A program made the position numbers and the translations under genes. A stretch of DNA of 64,000 bases from Eopsaltria australis. Lineage: Eukaryota; Chordata; Aves; Passeriformes; Petroicidae. The DNA is taken from contig JAVTVJ010000117.1 in assembly GCA_034509425.1 (NCBI GenBank), positions 1,612,001-1,676,000 on the forward strand, written 5' to 3'. Below are positions 1 to 12,620 of this stretch, piece after piece. Under the pieces are notes generated by a model that worked only from the letters and a program-made list of their open reading frames with translations, ran no database searches and was not told the origin of the DNA. Position 1 is the stretch's first letter. Each line of letters opens with the position of its first letter.

Positions 1-3000
1 ATGTCAAAAGTAGATTATCTGTGTATTACACTGCTAAGCATTTCACAGATCCATCAAACAAGCACAACAACTTTATGACTGAGGCTGTCCCACTTTTTCT
101 CCTTGTCCATCCCAGCGTGGGGTAGTTAGAATTGCTTTCTGGTACCAACATCCCTAAGTATTTCAGAGGATTCCCTGTAGTTCCATGGCATCTCCAGAGA
201 TCTTCCCTTTCTTGCTCAGCTTAGACTTCCCAACAGCTCCTCCTGGGAATATATCCATGTATCTTACTTCAGTAAAAGCTGTTGTGTAACTTGATAGTTT
301 GAAAGATCTTTTCATTGATCCCAGGTAGTCCTTGTTTGTCCAATTTCCTGCTCAACACCATGACTGCTGTGTGCTCTATCAGACTCACTCCAGTGAGGTG
401 CCTAAAGATTTGTAGACCCCTGCGACACTCCCAGCTGGAGGTAAGTTTGGCTTGGAGTGAAAGGCCATTAGTGAAGAGAATTCCACCCAGCTTTACCACA
501 GGTGGTTGGATAAAGAAAATAAAAATGCCATTGCAAAAGTGTTGCTTGTTTGTATTTTACTTGTTCGTCAGATTAAACTCATGGAGAGAATGTAGATCCT
601 CATCCTATTTACGCAAAAATTAATTGGTGCAACACCACAGGCCCCTGCAGAGTGGCTCATGAGCTGTCTCAGAGAGGAACTGGGCAGACTGATACTTTTC
701 CACCACAAACTGCTTAGCCAGCAAAACAGCTGAAATCCCTGAGGTGCAGCATTCCCTGTGAATTTTTCAAAGAAATGTCCAAGAAATATATTGAGAAGAC
801 TTTCCTTCAATGGACAATTCCTAAACAAGCACACCCCTTTCCACACCATTCTTCTGCACTGTGAGAATTTTGGAATAAGCATGTCCTGAGGTTTTTTTCC
901 TGTTTGTGTTGGTTTTGTTTTATTTCTATATGTCTTTGAAATGTCTTGGAACCTCTGCTCATTCAACAAATACATTTGGTTGATGCCAGAAATGACACAT
1001 CAAAGTTTTCTGGAGAAAGTCCATGACCATGTGGTATCCTCACAGTGACCTGAAAATGTGAAGGCCAAGACTCAGTTGTGGCTCCAGAGGCAGAAAGGAA
1101 CTTCTGTAATGCTCCTCCTGCCTTTTATAAGGTATAATATACATTTATCATTTGTACAGCTGAAGAAGGTCTAAACATGATGTTTTAGTGGTATTTTAAT
1201 CCAGATCTACAGAACCATCCTCCATGCAGTGGATCAGCTTTTGCTGGAGTGAAAACCAGAAAGGAAGGTGTATCTCAAGCTCACAAGGGACAAGATGAAC
1301 ATCTAACATAAATGATTCATAAATCATGAAAGATTCATCTCAGGCTTCACATGACTTATGGGGAATTTCAATAGATACTTTTATGGCCTTGTAGAAACTT
1401 CAAAAATAAGTGCTTGAAGATGACAGTTTTCCAAGCTTTGAGCATTATCAGATACAATCAAGTCCTTAAAGCAAGAGCTAGTACTGTCTGGACTTTTGAT
1501 ACTGTTATTGCATTTTTAAATTATAAACTCAATGTAAATTAAAATAACATCCTCTATTTGCTAACTGCTACAGGATGAAAGCCAAACACTTTCCAGCATG
1601 AGTCTTCAGAGATTCTTTTTTTTTTTCACAGATGCTAAAAATCTTTATTTCCCTTTAAATTTTTTATTTTCATTGGCAAGATTAAATACAAGTTTTGATG
1701 TGCAACTGGGCAGTACAGAGACCAAATATTTATTGCTTTCCTGACATAAAATAAGTTTGTGGCTCATTTCAAGTTTGCTCTGTTTAGAAAGAAAAACCTG
1801 GCAATTGAGGCACAGCCTTGGGTGCCTGGGGGCAATGAGGTCTCCTGAGCAGGCACCTGCATTTACCACAGTCCTAAAGGCAATAAAAGGGTGTCACTTT
1901 TTCCTATTCTATCATCCTCACCTGTTTCAAACCCTAATGAAGGACTGATTTACACAAAAGTAGGAGAATCCCCTCCCTCACTTGCTGCCCTCAGTGCTCT
2001 GGATGCAGCCCGGCACATGACTGGATTTTTGGATTGCAATAGCAAGACTTATATTGCTGACAATTACCTCAGTCTTGAAAGTTATATATTTGGATCATTT
2101 AAAAGAAATTTCTGGGGTTTTTACCCTCTCACATAACCACTTCCAGACCCTTAAGCTAAAGAACATAGGGCTTCTGCTTTAATTTTCCCATTTTCCAGCT
2201 TCCCAATGGCTCTTGTCTACACTTTCTTCACTCAAGAGGGGATGTATTCAACATAAAAGTTCTTGTACATACAAATCACTTAATTGTACTTCCCAGTATT
2301 TAGGAAAATAGGCAAATTACAAAAGCATAGCTGTCTTTTCTAGGCTGAAAAATTGAGAACAAAGAAGTTTGTGAATACCTGGTAAAATTCATCGTTGTGG
2401 CTGCTTTGGGGAGTCACAATACTTTCATTGCAATATTGGAATAAATGTTGTGCCTAATATTTCAAATATTCCTCTTCCCCAGCTGAGTACTAATCTTTCT
2501 CACCTGTAGTGGTGGGTAGGAATTGAACATGTTGGTAGATAATGAGATTTCTGATCATGCAGACAAATTTTATAGACTAAAGTCTGTAGCTGGACAACCA
2601 AGCTAGGCTGAGACCCACAATTTAAGTAAAGAAAGATTGGAATAGCAGTTGCAGAGGATTCTAAAGCACTTGCAGCAAAATCACAGTGACCTAACTATAT
2701 TATGTTTTTCTAACACTGATAAATTCAGAGATCCATAGATGTGTACTACACCACAGGTCAGACTGCCTGAATACAATGGTTCCCTTGGACGCTTTTATCC
2801 TGGAATCTGTGAGTCTGTAGTTGATCCTGTTACTCATAATAGGGATAAATGCATAAGTTTAGCTCCTTTTGCACTACAGTACATGATTAAATCAGAAATG
2901 CCAGTTATGTTGCATGCAGCTGTGGTGCTGGAAGGGAAGAAAACTCAGCCTATGAGATTAGAAGCATGGTAGAAAAAGAGGAGTAGTTCTCAAGTACCAG

Positions 3001-4683
3001 GAAAAATCAATAATTGGAATTTTCTCTGAATCCTTCATTGATTACTACATAGCTTGAATCTCTTTCTAAGAACACAAACGTGAATGAGCAAGAATTAAGT
3101 TACTTTCCTCTGGAAAATACTGTGGTGTCCTGTTCCCCTGCCTTGGTAAATGGATCTGACTCCATTTTGCACTTGTATATTTGAAAGCCCTTTCTATACT
3201 GAAGGATAAAGCCAATCTGAATTACTGCTTAACAGAATTGCTACAAGAGTGGCATGAATTTCTCTTCCACTGAGTGTGAGAGACTGAAAAGATGAGCTGC
3301 CATTTATAGGAAGGATGTTACTTTATTTAAAATACAAGTGATTATAATTGGTTAGTCTATGATGCAATTACTTCGACAACAACCCTCTGAAGTGTTAAAA
3401 TTCCTTTTTTTCATCCAGTCTGATTAATCTGTTGGAAGAGAAACTTCTAGGACACAGGCTCATACAATTAATAACTCTGATGTATCATGTTTGGAGGAAC
3501 TGCTCATTTGTGCTGTTCTCCAAGCATTTCTAGGCAGTGCTTACCAACATGGTCCCATAGAGGACACAAAACTTCAAGTTGAAAGAAGCTTCACCTTCAC
3601 CCCAGGTACTCAGTCTTTCCAAATAAAAATAATTCTAACACACCAATGACAAGGTCCACAATGAGAAATCCCTTCAAGAAGGAGAAATAAATGGTTCCCC
3701 TAACAATTGTTCTGAAGCCACCATGGATGGAACATCCCTAAATGGTGTGCACTGCTCTCCTTTCCATCAATGAAAACAAGATGAACACCAAACAACATCT
3801 AGAGACATTGTGCACTCTGCCTGACAGTTTTTGAGGTCATGTAGAGACAGTGACTCATTAGAAGCTTGCCTATTAGTCCTCTTTAACTCTGTTTTTCAGC
3901 AACAGCAAAGTGATTTAAAATGAGGAAAAAAAAATCTCATTAGTGACAACAAAAGCGGGACAAGTGACCTCTTCTTGGCCTTTTGTCCTTGTAAGCATAG
4001 GTGCCCCAAACAGCTTTCAACTGTTTTCAAAATATTTGTGAACAAGTAAGCATTCCAAAGTCTATTTTTGAAATCTTTGCCACCAAGAAAAAATTAGCTG
4101 CATCCTGATTTCAGTGCCTTTGTAGCTGAGGCTAATGGTGTGCTATGAAATGAAGGTTGTTGTCAGTTTTGGGGAACTTCCAGATGACAATCTTTCCAGT
4201 CAGTAAGGGGTATCAACAAGTTCCTTTCCAAATGGCATATTTTATGCTTTTTGGTTTCTGAATAGTTATAAAAGGCAGGAATGAATTTTGTAGAATGAGA
4301 AAGATATCTCTATAAAATATTATTGGGTAGCTGATGTGCAAATTATTAATATAAAAGATTACAGTAATAGGTATGTAAATCCTTTCAACTAGGATATGAA
4401 TTATTGCCAGAGAGTAGGACAGAATTACAGAAAACTTTCCATCATCAAAAAGAAACTATTATAGGTAAAACCATACAGAATATCATTTGGAATTACATTA
4501 AATTATACTGAAATGTTTAAATCACTTTCCTTTTACAATAAACTTATATCTTACACATTCCAATATGTAATTTTTGAAAGAACAGCTTTTTAGAAAAGAA
4601 GAGATTGCAAACTGAACAAGACTAAATTTTAAAAGGCACGATATGTGTAGATATTTCATTTTAACTGGTGGCATCTGTTTCAG
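1..4683. other. Unique AT-rich DNA, no gene recognised
   Basis: I see no recognisable repeat family and no convincing coding exon here. All open frames are short, overlap on both strands and lack protein-like composition. A T-run precedes 1633, and an AT-rich stretch lies at about 4250-4620. The segment could be intergenic or intronic. Confidence 0.5.
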
Positions 4684-4784
4684 GAAGTGAAAGGCTGATC
4701 AAGTCTGTAATGGAAATAGAGAGTCATGGAATGCACCTCAGTGCCATGGCAGGGAGAGGAACAAAGCAAAAGCCTCTGAGTCAG
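4684..4784 (+). other. Possible internal exon (weak candidate)
   Basis: A 101-bp segment is bounded by a reasonable acceptor (pyrimidine-rich ...ctgtttcag ending at 4683) and a strong donor (cag|gtgagc at 4785). Only one of the three frames is open: two leading bases, then 33 codons with no stop, starting SERLIKSVMEIESHG. The peptide matches no family I recognise. An open frame of 33 codons is common by chance, and no matching neighbouring exon was found, so this is a splice-signal observation only. It could also be a non-coding RNA exon. Confidence 0.18.
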
Positions 4785-6210
4785 GTGAGCCTCAAGTGAC
4801 CCCTGCTGTAAACACAGATTTAACCCAGCTGTATGAAATGGGGAGCTATTCACTCCTCTCACCAAAGCAAGAATTAAGTGAACCAAAAGTGTTTTTAAGT
4901 TTGCAGAATTTTTCAGGGTCCCCATTGTGCCAGCCTGTATCTAAACACTGTATTTTATTAGGACATCAACCTGCAGTTTCCACCCTATTGATACATGACT
5001 TGTTTCAGGGATGAGGAAGGACCTGGTGTGAGTGAACCATGGGAAACGTGTTCCTTCCACCAAGAGGCTGTGCCTGAGGGGCACCATGTAACCATCCTTT
5101 TTCCACTTCCTCTGACACCAATGTGCAAAACAAAGTTAGCAAACCTTCAGGTTAGAACCCAGTGTGAAGTTTTCCTACACAACAGACAGTACAGATTAAA
5201 CCTAAAAGTTAAGGTAGGGACCAGATCTGAAGACACTGGCAGCTTTTGCATGGACCTGGATTCTGTTTCATTCAGGCCCTAACTGAAACATTAAATATTT
5301 AATCACAGTTCATTAAATGTCTTTGAACTGATATTTGTCAAACATTCCAGTTTCCTAAATTTTCTACTTATCATTGTTTAAAAATTTTCATTTCTTTTTC
5401 TCCTGGTTGCCACAGAGAAAGATAAATGACTAGCCCTGGAGAAGGATCCCATGGTACACTGCATGCTGGGACTTTCACAGCAAGTTTCTGCTCCAGGGAT
5501 CATGGCAGACACAGTGAGCTGTAGTTATTGATGGTGTGTCTCTGCCTCCCCTTATGTGTTCCCTCTACAGAATTATCGACAGATATTTGGCACCCTCCAT
5601 CCCCCAAGCTCCTTGTTCTGTACCAACAGAAAGGGCTTTCCACCTCCACAAAGATGATTGTCATGCTTGGCACCTGCTCCACACTGCCATGAACCAACCA
5701 GATTTACTCATTTTGGAATCTAATTAAATCTCTTCCTGCCTTATTGGATGAGTCATTTCATTTTTTAGTGACTTGTCCTAAGTTTTCTACAGATCCTTCT
5801 AACCCAGAGAGAAAAATAAAACAGCAAACAAAAAAGCATGGAAACCAAAGTACTGGCACTGAAATTTTGGGCTCAAAGTGAGTGTCTTGTAGACTGACCT
5901 TGGGAACACAGAAATCTGCCGTTCTCTCAGCCTTGTCCCATGATCCAACAGTGAAGGTGATCCCAAATCCCTTTTTCATGGCATTGAAGGTATGATTTAA
6001 AACCTGTTGAATTCATACAAATGTTCAATTTCACTTTTCATACTTTGGGATTGGGCCCAAAGGCATCATGGAGCAACTACAGGGAGATCAACCAAGAAAA
6101 AAATCCCAAAGACAATAACACATTTCCAGTATAATTCCCACTGTAGCCTCAAATCTGTGGGGGTTTTATTTTGTTGGTCTTTTGGGGGTTTTTTTAGGTT
6201 TATTGGGGTT
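4785..6210. other. Unique DNA, no gene recognised
   Basis: No repeat family or supported exon is visible. Short frames at 4995-5282 and 5536-5727 have no splice context or family resemblance that I can defend. Confidence 0.45.
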
Positions 6211-6616
6211 ATTGTATATCCTGAGTTAGAAGGCACCCACAAGATTCATCGAGTCCAACTCCTTGCCCTGCACAGCACCATTCTCAAGAATCCCACCTTG
6301 TGACTGAGAGCTCTGTCCCAACATCTCTTGAACTCTGTCAGGCTTGATGTGGTGATCACTTTTCTGGGGAGCCTGTTCCAGTGCCTATCCACCCTCTGGG
6401 TGAAATATCTCTCCCTAATAACCAACCTAAACTTTCATTGTTGCTGCTTCATGGCATTCCTTCAGGTCCTGTCACTGTCAACAGAGAGAAGAGGTCAGTG
6501 CTGTCCCTCTACTTCCCTCGTGAGGAAGTTGTACCCACAATGAGTTCTCTCCTCAATCTTCTCTTTTCGAGGCTGAACAGACAAAGTTACCTCAAGGGCT
6601 CCTCATAAGGCTTCTT
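6211..6616 (-). mobile_element. CR1 LINE, 3' end, 5'-truncated
   Basis: The plus strand reads as the reverse complement of a CR1 3' terminus. A degenerate ATTCTATG-type end is followed by the 'cctgagttagaaggcaccc' block, 'gagtccaactcct', 'gggtgaaatatctctccctaata' and the 'ctcctcataaggcttc' block. These are characteristic blocks of the last ~400 bp of avian CR1, covering the reverse transcriptase C-terminus and 3' UTR. The copy belongs to the same subfamily as those at 11589, 15549 and 42510. It is heavily mutated and its frame is broken, so it is non-functional. Confidence 0.85.
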
Positions 6617-7784
6617 TACTCTTGACCACAGTGTTGCTCTGAGAAAAACATGGAATCAGACACTTGGGAACAGCCCACCTTGGAAAAGCCCACCTTTCCT
6701 TGTAAATGTCACATAGATGGGTTTTTTGACAATTGCCAACTCTGTTGGCTTGGTTTGAACATATGCACAAAAAGCCCATAGACAGACAATTCCATATCAC
6801 CCAAAATTACTACAGAATTTGCGTTGTCTACTTATACTGTGTAATTTTTTAATCCTGGGAGTTTTTTCACATCTTTTGAGTCTACAAGGATTCATTTTCC
6901 TCAAAATTTACAATCATACTGAGCTTCTTTTCTGGAGTTTGTTGTTGTTTTTTTGGTTTGGTTTGTTTTTCTTTCATTGCACCTCTCCGTATCCTATCTT
7001 TAACACCTTCTCTGTAACTGGGAATTTCAAATCAATCATCCATTTGCTTCAGCAGTTCTTTCACTCAGAGCATTTCCTCCTCACTACAGCTATTCCCTCT
7101 GGAATACAATAGCTCTTCCATGGCAGCAACCTGAACATCCTGTGGTGGAGCATTCCCTGCTTCTCCTTTCCAGGCCACACTGTGGTCTGAGAAATGCTTG
7201 TTAGGCCTCAGCTTCAAAAAACAGCACCTGGGTTCAGCTCTACCTGAGAATATCAGAAAAACACCCAGAAAGTGCTGCTGTCTAACGAGCATTGTTTTCC
7301 CTATGAACAGACTTGGAAAATACTTTTCTTGCCTTAATGGTGTAACATTTCTGTCCTCATGCTTTCAAAGGAAGTGCCAATCCAAACTGTGGCCAGGATG
7401 AAACGTTGCTATGACTAAAGCCAACTCTCTTGTGACTCTATAAACAGTGGTCCAAAATGAGACCCTTTGAGCTCTCCTGGGCTATGACCAGCAGCCTCCC
7501 TCTGAGTGATATCTCTGAGAGCCAGTGAACTCTCAAGTTTGCTATACTTGGAGGATCTCCATAAAACAATGAGTCTTGGGCCTATACCTCACTCCTCAAG
7601 GCCAGACCCTTCGCCTGTGAGGACATGCAAAATATCCAAAGTGAGTATTTCACTGACCTCCAAGGGGAATTTTTCAGGTACCTTGCTTGCAGTGACTCTT
7701 TGTGTCCATAAAATTGTGCATATGCTATAGCAAATCTGGGACAAATACTGCTTTCTTAGATGTTTAAGTGCCTTGAATGTTGAC
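6617..7784. other. Unique DNA, no gene recognised
   Basis: A T/GT-rich tract lies at about 6935-6975. No supported gene or repeat family is visible. Confidence 0.4.
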
Positions 7785-8095
7785 CTAAGTTAGGCCTGCA
7801 AGTAAGCTTGTGACTTATGACTTAACCTTACTAAACTGCTGCTAAGTGCTGTCCTTTTGCTAAGTTGTTAAGTTCAACATAACTTATAAGCTAAGTGCTG
7901 CTAAGTGTTATTCTTTTGTTAAGTTGCTAAGTTTGACTTCGAACCATAAATAAGGTTAAGTGCGGTTAAGTGCTATTCATTTGTTAAATTGTTGAGTTAC
8001 AAGTTAGGTATAACTTAAGTGATGTTTCTTTGTTGAATTGCTAGGCTTAAGGTATAAGTTAAGATGAAGTACTGTTGAGTGCTGTTAAGCTTGCA
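7785..8095 (+). repeat. Degenerate tandem array, unit about 60 bp, possibly part of an LTR
   Basis: The motif 'ctaagtgctg...ttcttttgttaagttgctaag' recurs with drift at about 7842, 7901, 7965 and 8015, with a last partial unit near 8075. Spacing is roughly 50-64 bp. Units share taagtgctg, ttttgttaagttg and (c/g)ttaagtt blocks, so the stretch is visibly built from one decayed repeat. Downstream, at 8225-8320, the sequence has an LTR-like look (attaaat polyadenylation-type signal near 8310). I could not find LTR ends with a target duplication, so the LTR reading is an inference. Confidence 0.6.
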
Positions 8096-10561
8096 TTCTG
8101 TTTTGTCCTTGTTCTCACTGTCCTTTTGTCACAGGCACCTAAACACACGAACACACATTTACACACAACCCTAGATAGTTCTCAGTTCATTTCTGGTTTG
8201 ATTACCTGAATTTTATCTGGTTTTGCTGTTGCTTATTTTTCCCTAGTGTGCATTAAGTGCCCCGTAGAGTGAATCTTGCCAGCAAACTTTGTTGTGCTGT
8301 CGCTTAATATTAAATATAGTTTTTGCTCATACCCTTGCCAATGATTTCTTAAGTGCCCTCAATCACTCATTTTTAATACTCCCATTTCATACAGACCTCC
8401 ATATGTCCCCTGTGACCTCTCATCTCAAATCCTGGCTACAAATACTTTCCACCACTACTCTAAATTTCCCTACTTTTTACTTTTTTCTTTTTCAATACCA
8501 TGTGTCTTCCCTTAAAGCAGTAAAGCATTAGGAAGTATTATTTGTATAAAAGCCAAAAAAGTTTCTTTAAAGTTATGCCTAATTTTTGCTTATTTGAAGA
8601 TGGGGGTGTTTTATGCCCAGGAGCTCACTATTTGAGGATGGATGTAGTTTAAAAGTGAGAAAGAGGGCCAGGCAAACAGCCAGTTTTAGCCTACTTTTGA
8701 GAGCAGACACCCCTACTTAATGCCAAGTTTTTGAATTAAATATGAACAAGATCAATCTTTTTAGCCTAGCAAATTTTAATGAGGTATATTTTCTACCAAA
8801 TAATAAATACTTGCTGCACCTAATATCTCAGATATATAAACCATTTGCTTTATCACATTTTGAAGACTTTGCTTGGGCAGAGCATATTCAGATTATTTGA
8901 TTGTAAGTAATACAGCACAAAGGAGTTTTTAAGATGTGGGTGGAAGTTAGGCCACTTGCCTGTATTTGATAGGGATCATGGGCAAAAGTGGGAGTTTTGA
9001 TCAACAACCTGAAAAACTAAAAGCATTGGCAGAGGGAGAGTGGTCATGGGGGTGAGAAAGACTTGGAGTCCAGCAGTGGGGGACTTGTAGGGAAGAAAAA
9101 AATTCTGCAGGGCTTTGAAGAGAATGGCAAGAAGGTTTAACATGCTGGACTCCTGATTCAGGAGCTGACAGCCATCCTCTGTTGTACAGGGTTGTATTGT
9201 ACTTTCTCTTCATTTTCAGTGATGATTGTCACAGTTCATCCCTGCCACTGCAGTGCTATAAAAAGTCAAATATTGTTATCTAAACACAGAGGGAGGGAGG
9301 GAAGTCAGACAGGCTTAGAAATCCACTGTTATGAAACCAGCAGAAGCGGTGCTGGAGAGGAGCCTAAAGGGGAGATTGTTCCCTACTGTACAAAAGGCTC
9401 CACCTGTGTCATCCCATCCCACTTGAATTCTTTCTCCCCACCTTAAACAGAGCCATTATAGGGCTATATATAATCCCAGTGCCTGCATTAAAGGTTCATT
9501 TTGGTCGTGCTGCACCATCATCCTCACAGCTGCTTAGCAGCACAGGGTATCAGTCAGATATAACACAGGAAAGGAGATGAGTTGAGGATAATGCATGTAA
9601 TAGATAATACAATTGCAAAGCTGTTGGGGCTTAATTATGGGATGCAAGCAACCACTGCATCTGCACCACAGCCACCTGGGAACACAGTGAAATGAATTAT
9701 TTTCCATGTGCACGTCATATTGATGACTCTTTTCTATTGACACTCTTGATACTGGCAGCAAATTAGATTTTTCCCATTCCAGTACATGCTAACTGAAAGG
9801 TAATTTCAAGTCTGTGCATATTCACTGACTAAACTACAATCTGGCAGCTCCAAACAAAGGAAGAAGAGGAGAAGAACAGAGTTTTTGGCTTTTTTAAAAT
9901 GCTACAGACTTCCTTGTGCAACAGACTGTTAAATCCTATTAGTAAAGTTTCCCCAGGAGTAGCTACAATAATTGAGGAATGAGGTACTCTCGATTGCCAT
10001 GATGCTTAAATATCCAAACATTCTGTTTGAGGACAATGTTTTAACTTTTTTTGGATAAAATCAGCAGGAAGAAAAGCTGTACCACCCTTGGGGCCCCTGA
10101 AGCCACTGAGTCAGACCAAACCCTTTGGCAGAGTTTGGATGCTCTTGTGGTCACAGAGCCTGATCCAGACATCAGAGATGTTGATGAACAGTGTCACTCG
10201 ACAGGCTTTCAACAAAGCTTCTCCACATTTGAGTTCCCTTGTTATTTAACCTACTGAGAGCTGGTAAGTCCCTGACAGAGGAACACCAGGTAAAGAGAGA
10301 CTCTCTTTGCACAGTGTTATCTTTCTTGTTGGTATGTGAGCAAAGAAAATCCCTTCTCACTCCTGATTGCTTTTGCAGAATTGACATATGCCTGCAATTT
10401 TTGTGTTTTGGAGGCCCTTTTAATTTTAAAGGAGGAATCACACAAGGAAACTCTTTATTCAGCTCTTAACTTGTTTCAACCATGACCTGAGCTCTTCTGT
10501 TTTAGTACAAAAAAATTCAACATTTTTTAAAGGAGTGGTTTGGCTTTAGCTCCATCTCTAG
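8096..10561. other. Unique DNA, no gene recognised
   Basis: A short aca-rich stretch occurs at about 8133-8170. A TATA-like 'ctatatataa' lies at about 9463 with no supported transcript. No exon or known repeat could be defended. Confidence 0.4.

Positions 10562-10594
<33 letters not shown>
10562..10594 (+). repeat. Poly(A) homopolymer, 33 A
   Basis: An uninterrupted run of 33 adenines is followed by caaaccaaaa. It could be the tail of a decayed retroposed copy or a slippage-expanded homopolymer. The preceding 200 bp match no transcript or repeat I recognise, and no target duplication is evident. Confidence 0.9.
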
Positions 10595-10595
<1 letters not shown>

Positions 10596-11344
10596 AAACC
10601 AAAAGTGATCCATTTTAAAAAACTTCATACTGACCACTTCAGTTCTTTTTCAGAACCAGAAAAGATATGGCTCTAAACCAGGTTTTCATTTGTGTTCAAG
10701 CTGAAGTCAACTCTCTGCTTGTGAATTCCATTTCTCTAAGAAGGGAGATATTCATAAGGATTAAATAAGAGACGATGCATAAAAATCATTCTACACATAA
10801 AACTCCACTTCAGCATCATAGTGACATTAACAACTACTCATTAAACTGGGGGTATTGAAGCAGTTCCTAATTTTCCTGCACCTAAAAATCTTCCTTGTAT
10901 AAAAATGAACACAAAAGAAAAGCAACAAGGGATTGAGCATGATTATTTTCCAATAGTTTTTCATTCAAAAAAGTATAACATCTAATGACATTGTGTTGGA
11001 TGGGCTGAACTAAATTGCTTGAAAAGATGAGTAAGTCAAGAGGTTTTTGGTGGTCTGTCAGCCCAACCTTGCTTAGCTTAGAGAGCTGCCAAAACTCAGT
11101 TTCTGTGTTGTTCTTCTTTTTCCTTAGGCCTTTTGGTTTTCTGTAACTCTCTGATTGCTTCTACTGATGTGGCAAGATTAAAGATTAAGTATTTTCCAGA
11201 AATGGATATGAAGGGGAAAAAAATTAAATACTGATTACTTGCAAATATAAAAGAAAGAATAGTCAGGCAAGAGTATGAGGAAGAAGAGAGAGCAACTGTT
11301 CTGTTGTACTAGAAGAAACCTATATAATTTACCTAAACTGTATT
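10595..11344. other. Unique DNA, no gene recognised
   Basis: AT-rich sequence without a recognisable repeat or exon. Confidence 0.4.
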
Positions 11345-11588
11345 TCATGGAAATACAGAATGGTTTGGGTTGGAAGGAACTCTTAAAGATCATCTCATTG
11401 CAATTACCCTGGTGTGGGCAGGAACATCTTTCATTAGATCAAGATGCTCAGAGCCCCATCCAATCTGGCCCTGACCACTTGCAGGGCTGGGATATCCCCA
11501 ATTTCCTTGGGCAACCTGTGCCAGGGCCTCACCCACCTGATGGTAACAAAATCTGTCAAATATCACCTCTTTCAATATGTTTAAGTTA
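11345..11588 (-). mobile_element. CR1 LINE fragment, 3' end
   Basis: Starts with 'agaatggtttgggttggaag' and continues through 'gtgtgggcaggaacatctttc', 'cagagccccatccaatctgg' and 'gggcaacctgtgccagggcctcacc'. These are the ordered blocks of a CR1 3' end read in reverse. The subfamily matches the copies at 18059 and 45902. The distal part is deleted and the copy ends at a second CR1 at 11589. Confidence 0.85.
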
Positions 11589-11860
11589 TCATAGAACCAT
11601 ATAGGTATAACCTGAGTTAGAAGTGACCCGCAATAATCATGGAGTCCAACTCCTGGCGCTGCACACGACACCCCAGGAATCCCACCCTGTGCCTGAGAGC
11701 GTTGTCCAAATGCTCTTTGAGCTCTGTCAGACTTGTGACCATTCCCTGGGGAGCCTGCTCAGTGCCCAACCACCCTCTGAGTGAAGAACCTTTCTCTAAT
11801 ATTCAACCTAAACCTGTCCTGACACAATTTCAGGCCAGTGAGTGTCTGCCCCTCTGCAAA
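11589..11860 (-). mobile_element. CR1 LINE fragment abutting the previous one
   Basis: Begins with the 'tcatagaacc' end repeat, then 'cctgagttagaagtgaccc', 'catggagtccaactcctgg', 'gtgcctgagagcgttgtcc' and 'gtgaagaacctttctctaat'. It is a different CR1 subfamily from its left neighbour, so these are two separate insertions in the same orientation. It is 5'-truncated near 'gtctgcccctctgc'. Confidence 0.88.
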
Positions 11861-12614
11861 TTTATACTTAGTTTCTGATGTGCACAGTTATAATCAAAAT
11901 AACAACTTGCAGACATTGTTTTCCTATGCATGCCCTCATAAGTGTGTTTCTCAGTAGATGTTTCCATGGATGACACTTTTCAGTATTTTATAGACACCAT
12001 TAGTGTGTTTGAACCTCACTGCATATTCTGAGTTTTCTTCACAAAGTATATTATCGTTAGCTGTAATTAGTAAATTTTGTTTAGTCTTCAGGAAGACCCA
12101 TCCACCTGGATATCTAGACCCAAACTATATCAGCACCTCTGAAGGCAGGCATGTGCAGGAAAGACTCATCAGAAGGGAAGTGAATATGTAATATCTCCAT
12201 TATATATTATTTTTATGAATGATAGAAAGTGCTCAAGGGGCAAGGTTTGAACTTGAGCAGAATCCCAAGCAGAAAATGAGTTTCTAAGAAAATGTTTTCC
12301 GCCAAAGACAAAGAAGATCAAGACCTCAATCAATGAAAGCAATTTGGAATACTACAGCCTTGCTGAGGGTTTTCATCACAGCTGGGAGAGCTGAGCAAGT
12401 GTGCTGAAACAGAGAGAATCTCTTCAAGGTGAACAAATATATGCACAGTTATAGAAGGACTCTTTCATTTCCTACATTTTTACTGTGTAAATTATGAATT
12501 CCATCAGTACATATATCCCCTAACTTTACCACATTAGCTGTCTGGGTTTGAGGGTTTGCAAGAACCAAGCTAGCCAGAAAAAGTTTTCCAAAAAGATCTG
12601 CAAAAATAGAAATG
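11861..12614. other. Unique DNA, no gene recognised
   Basis: No recognisable repeat or exon between the CR1 pair and the LTR. Confidence 0.4.
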
Positions 12615-12620
12615 GGGATG

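Noticed and set aside
9455..9520. TATA-like ctatatataa as a core promoter
   Set aside because: No supported transcript, CpG context or LTR ends around it.
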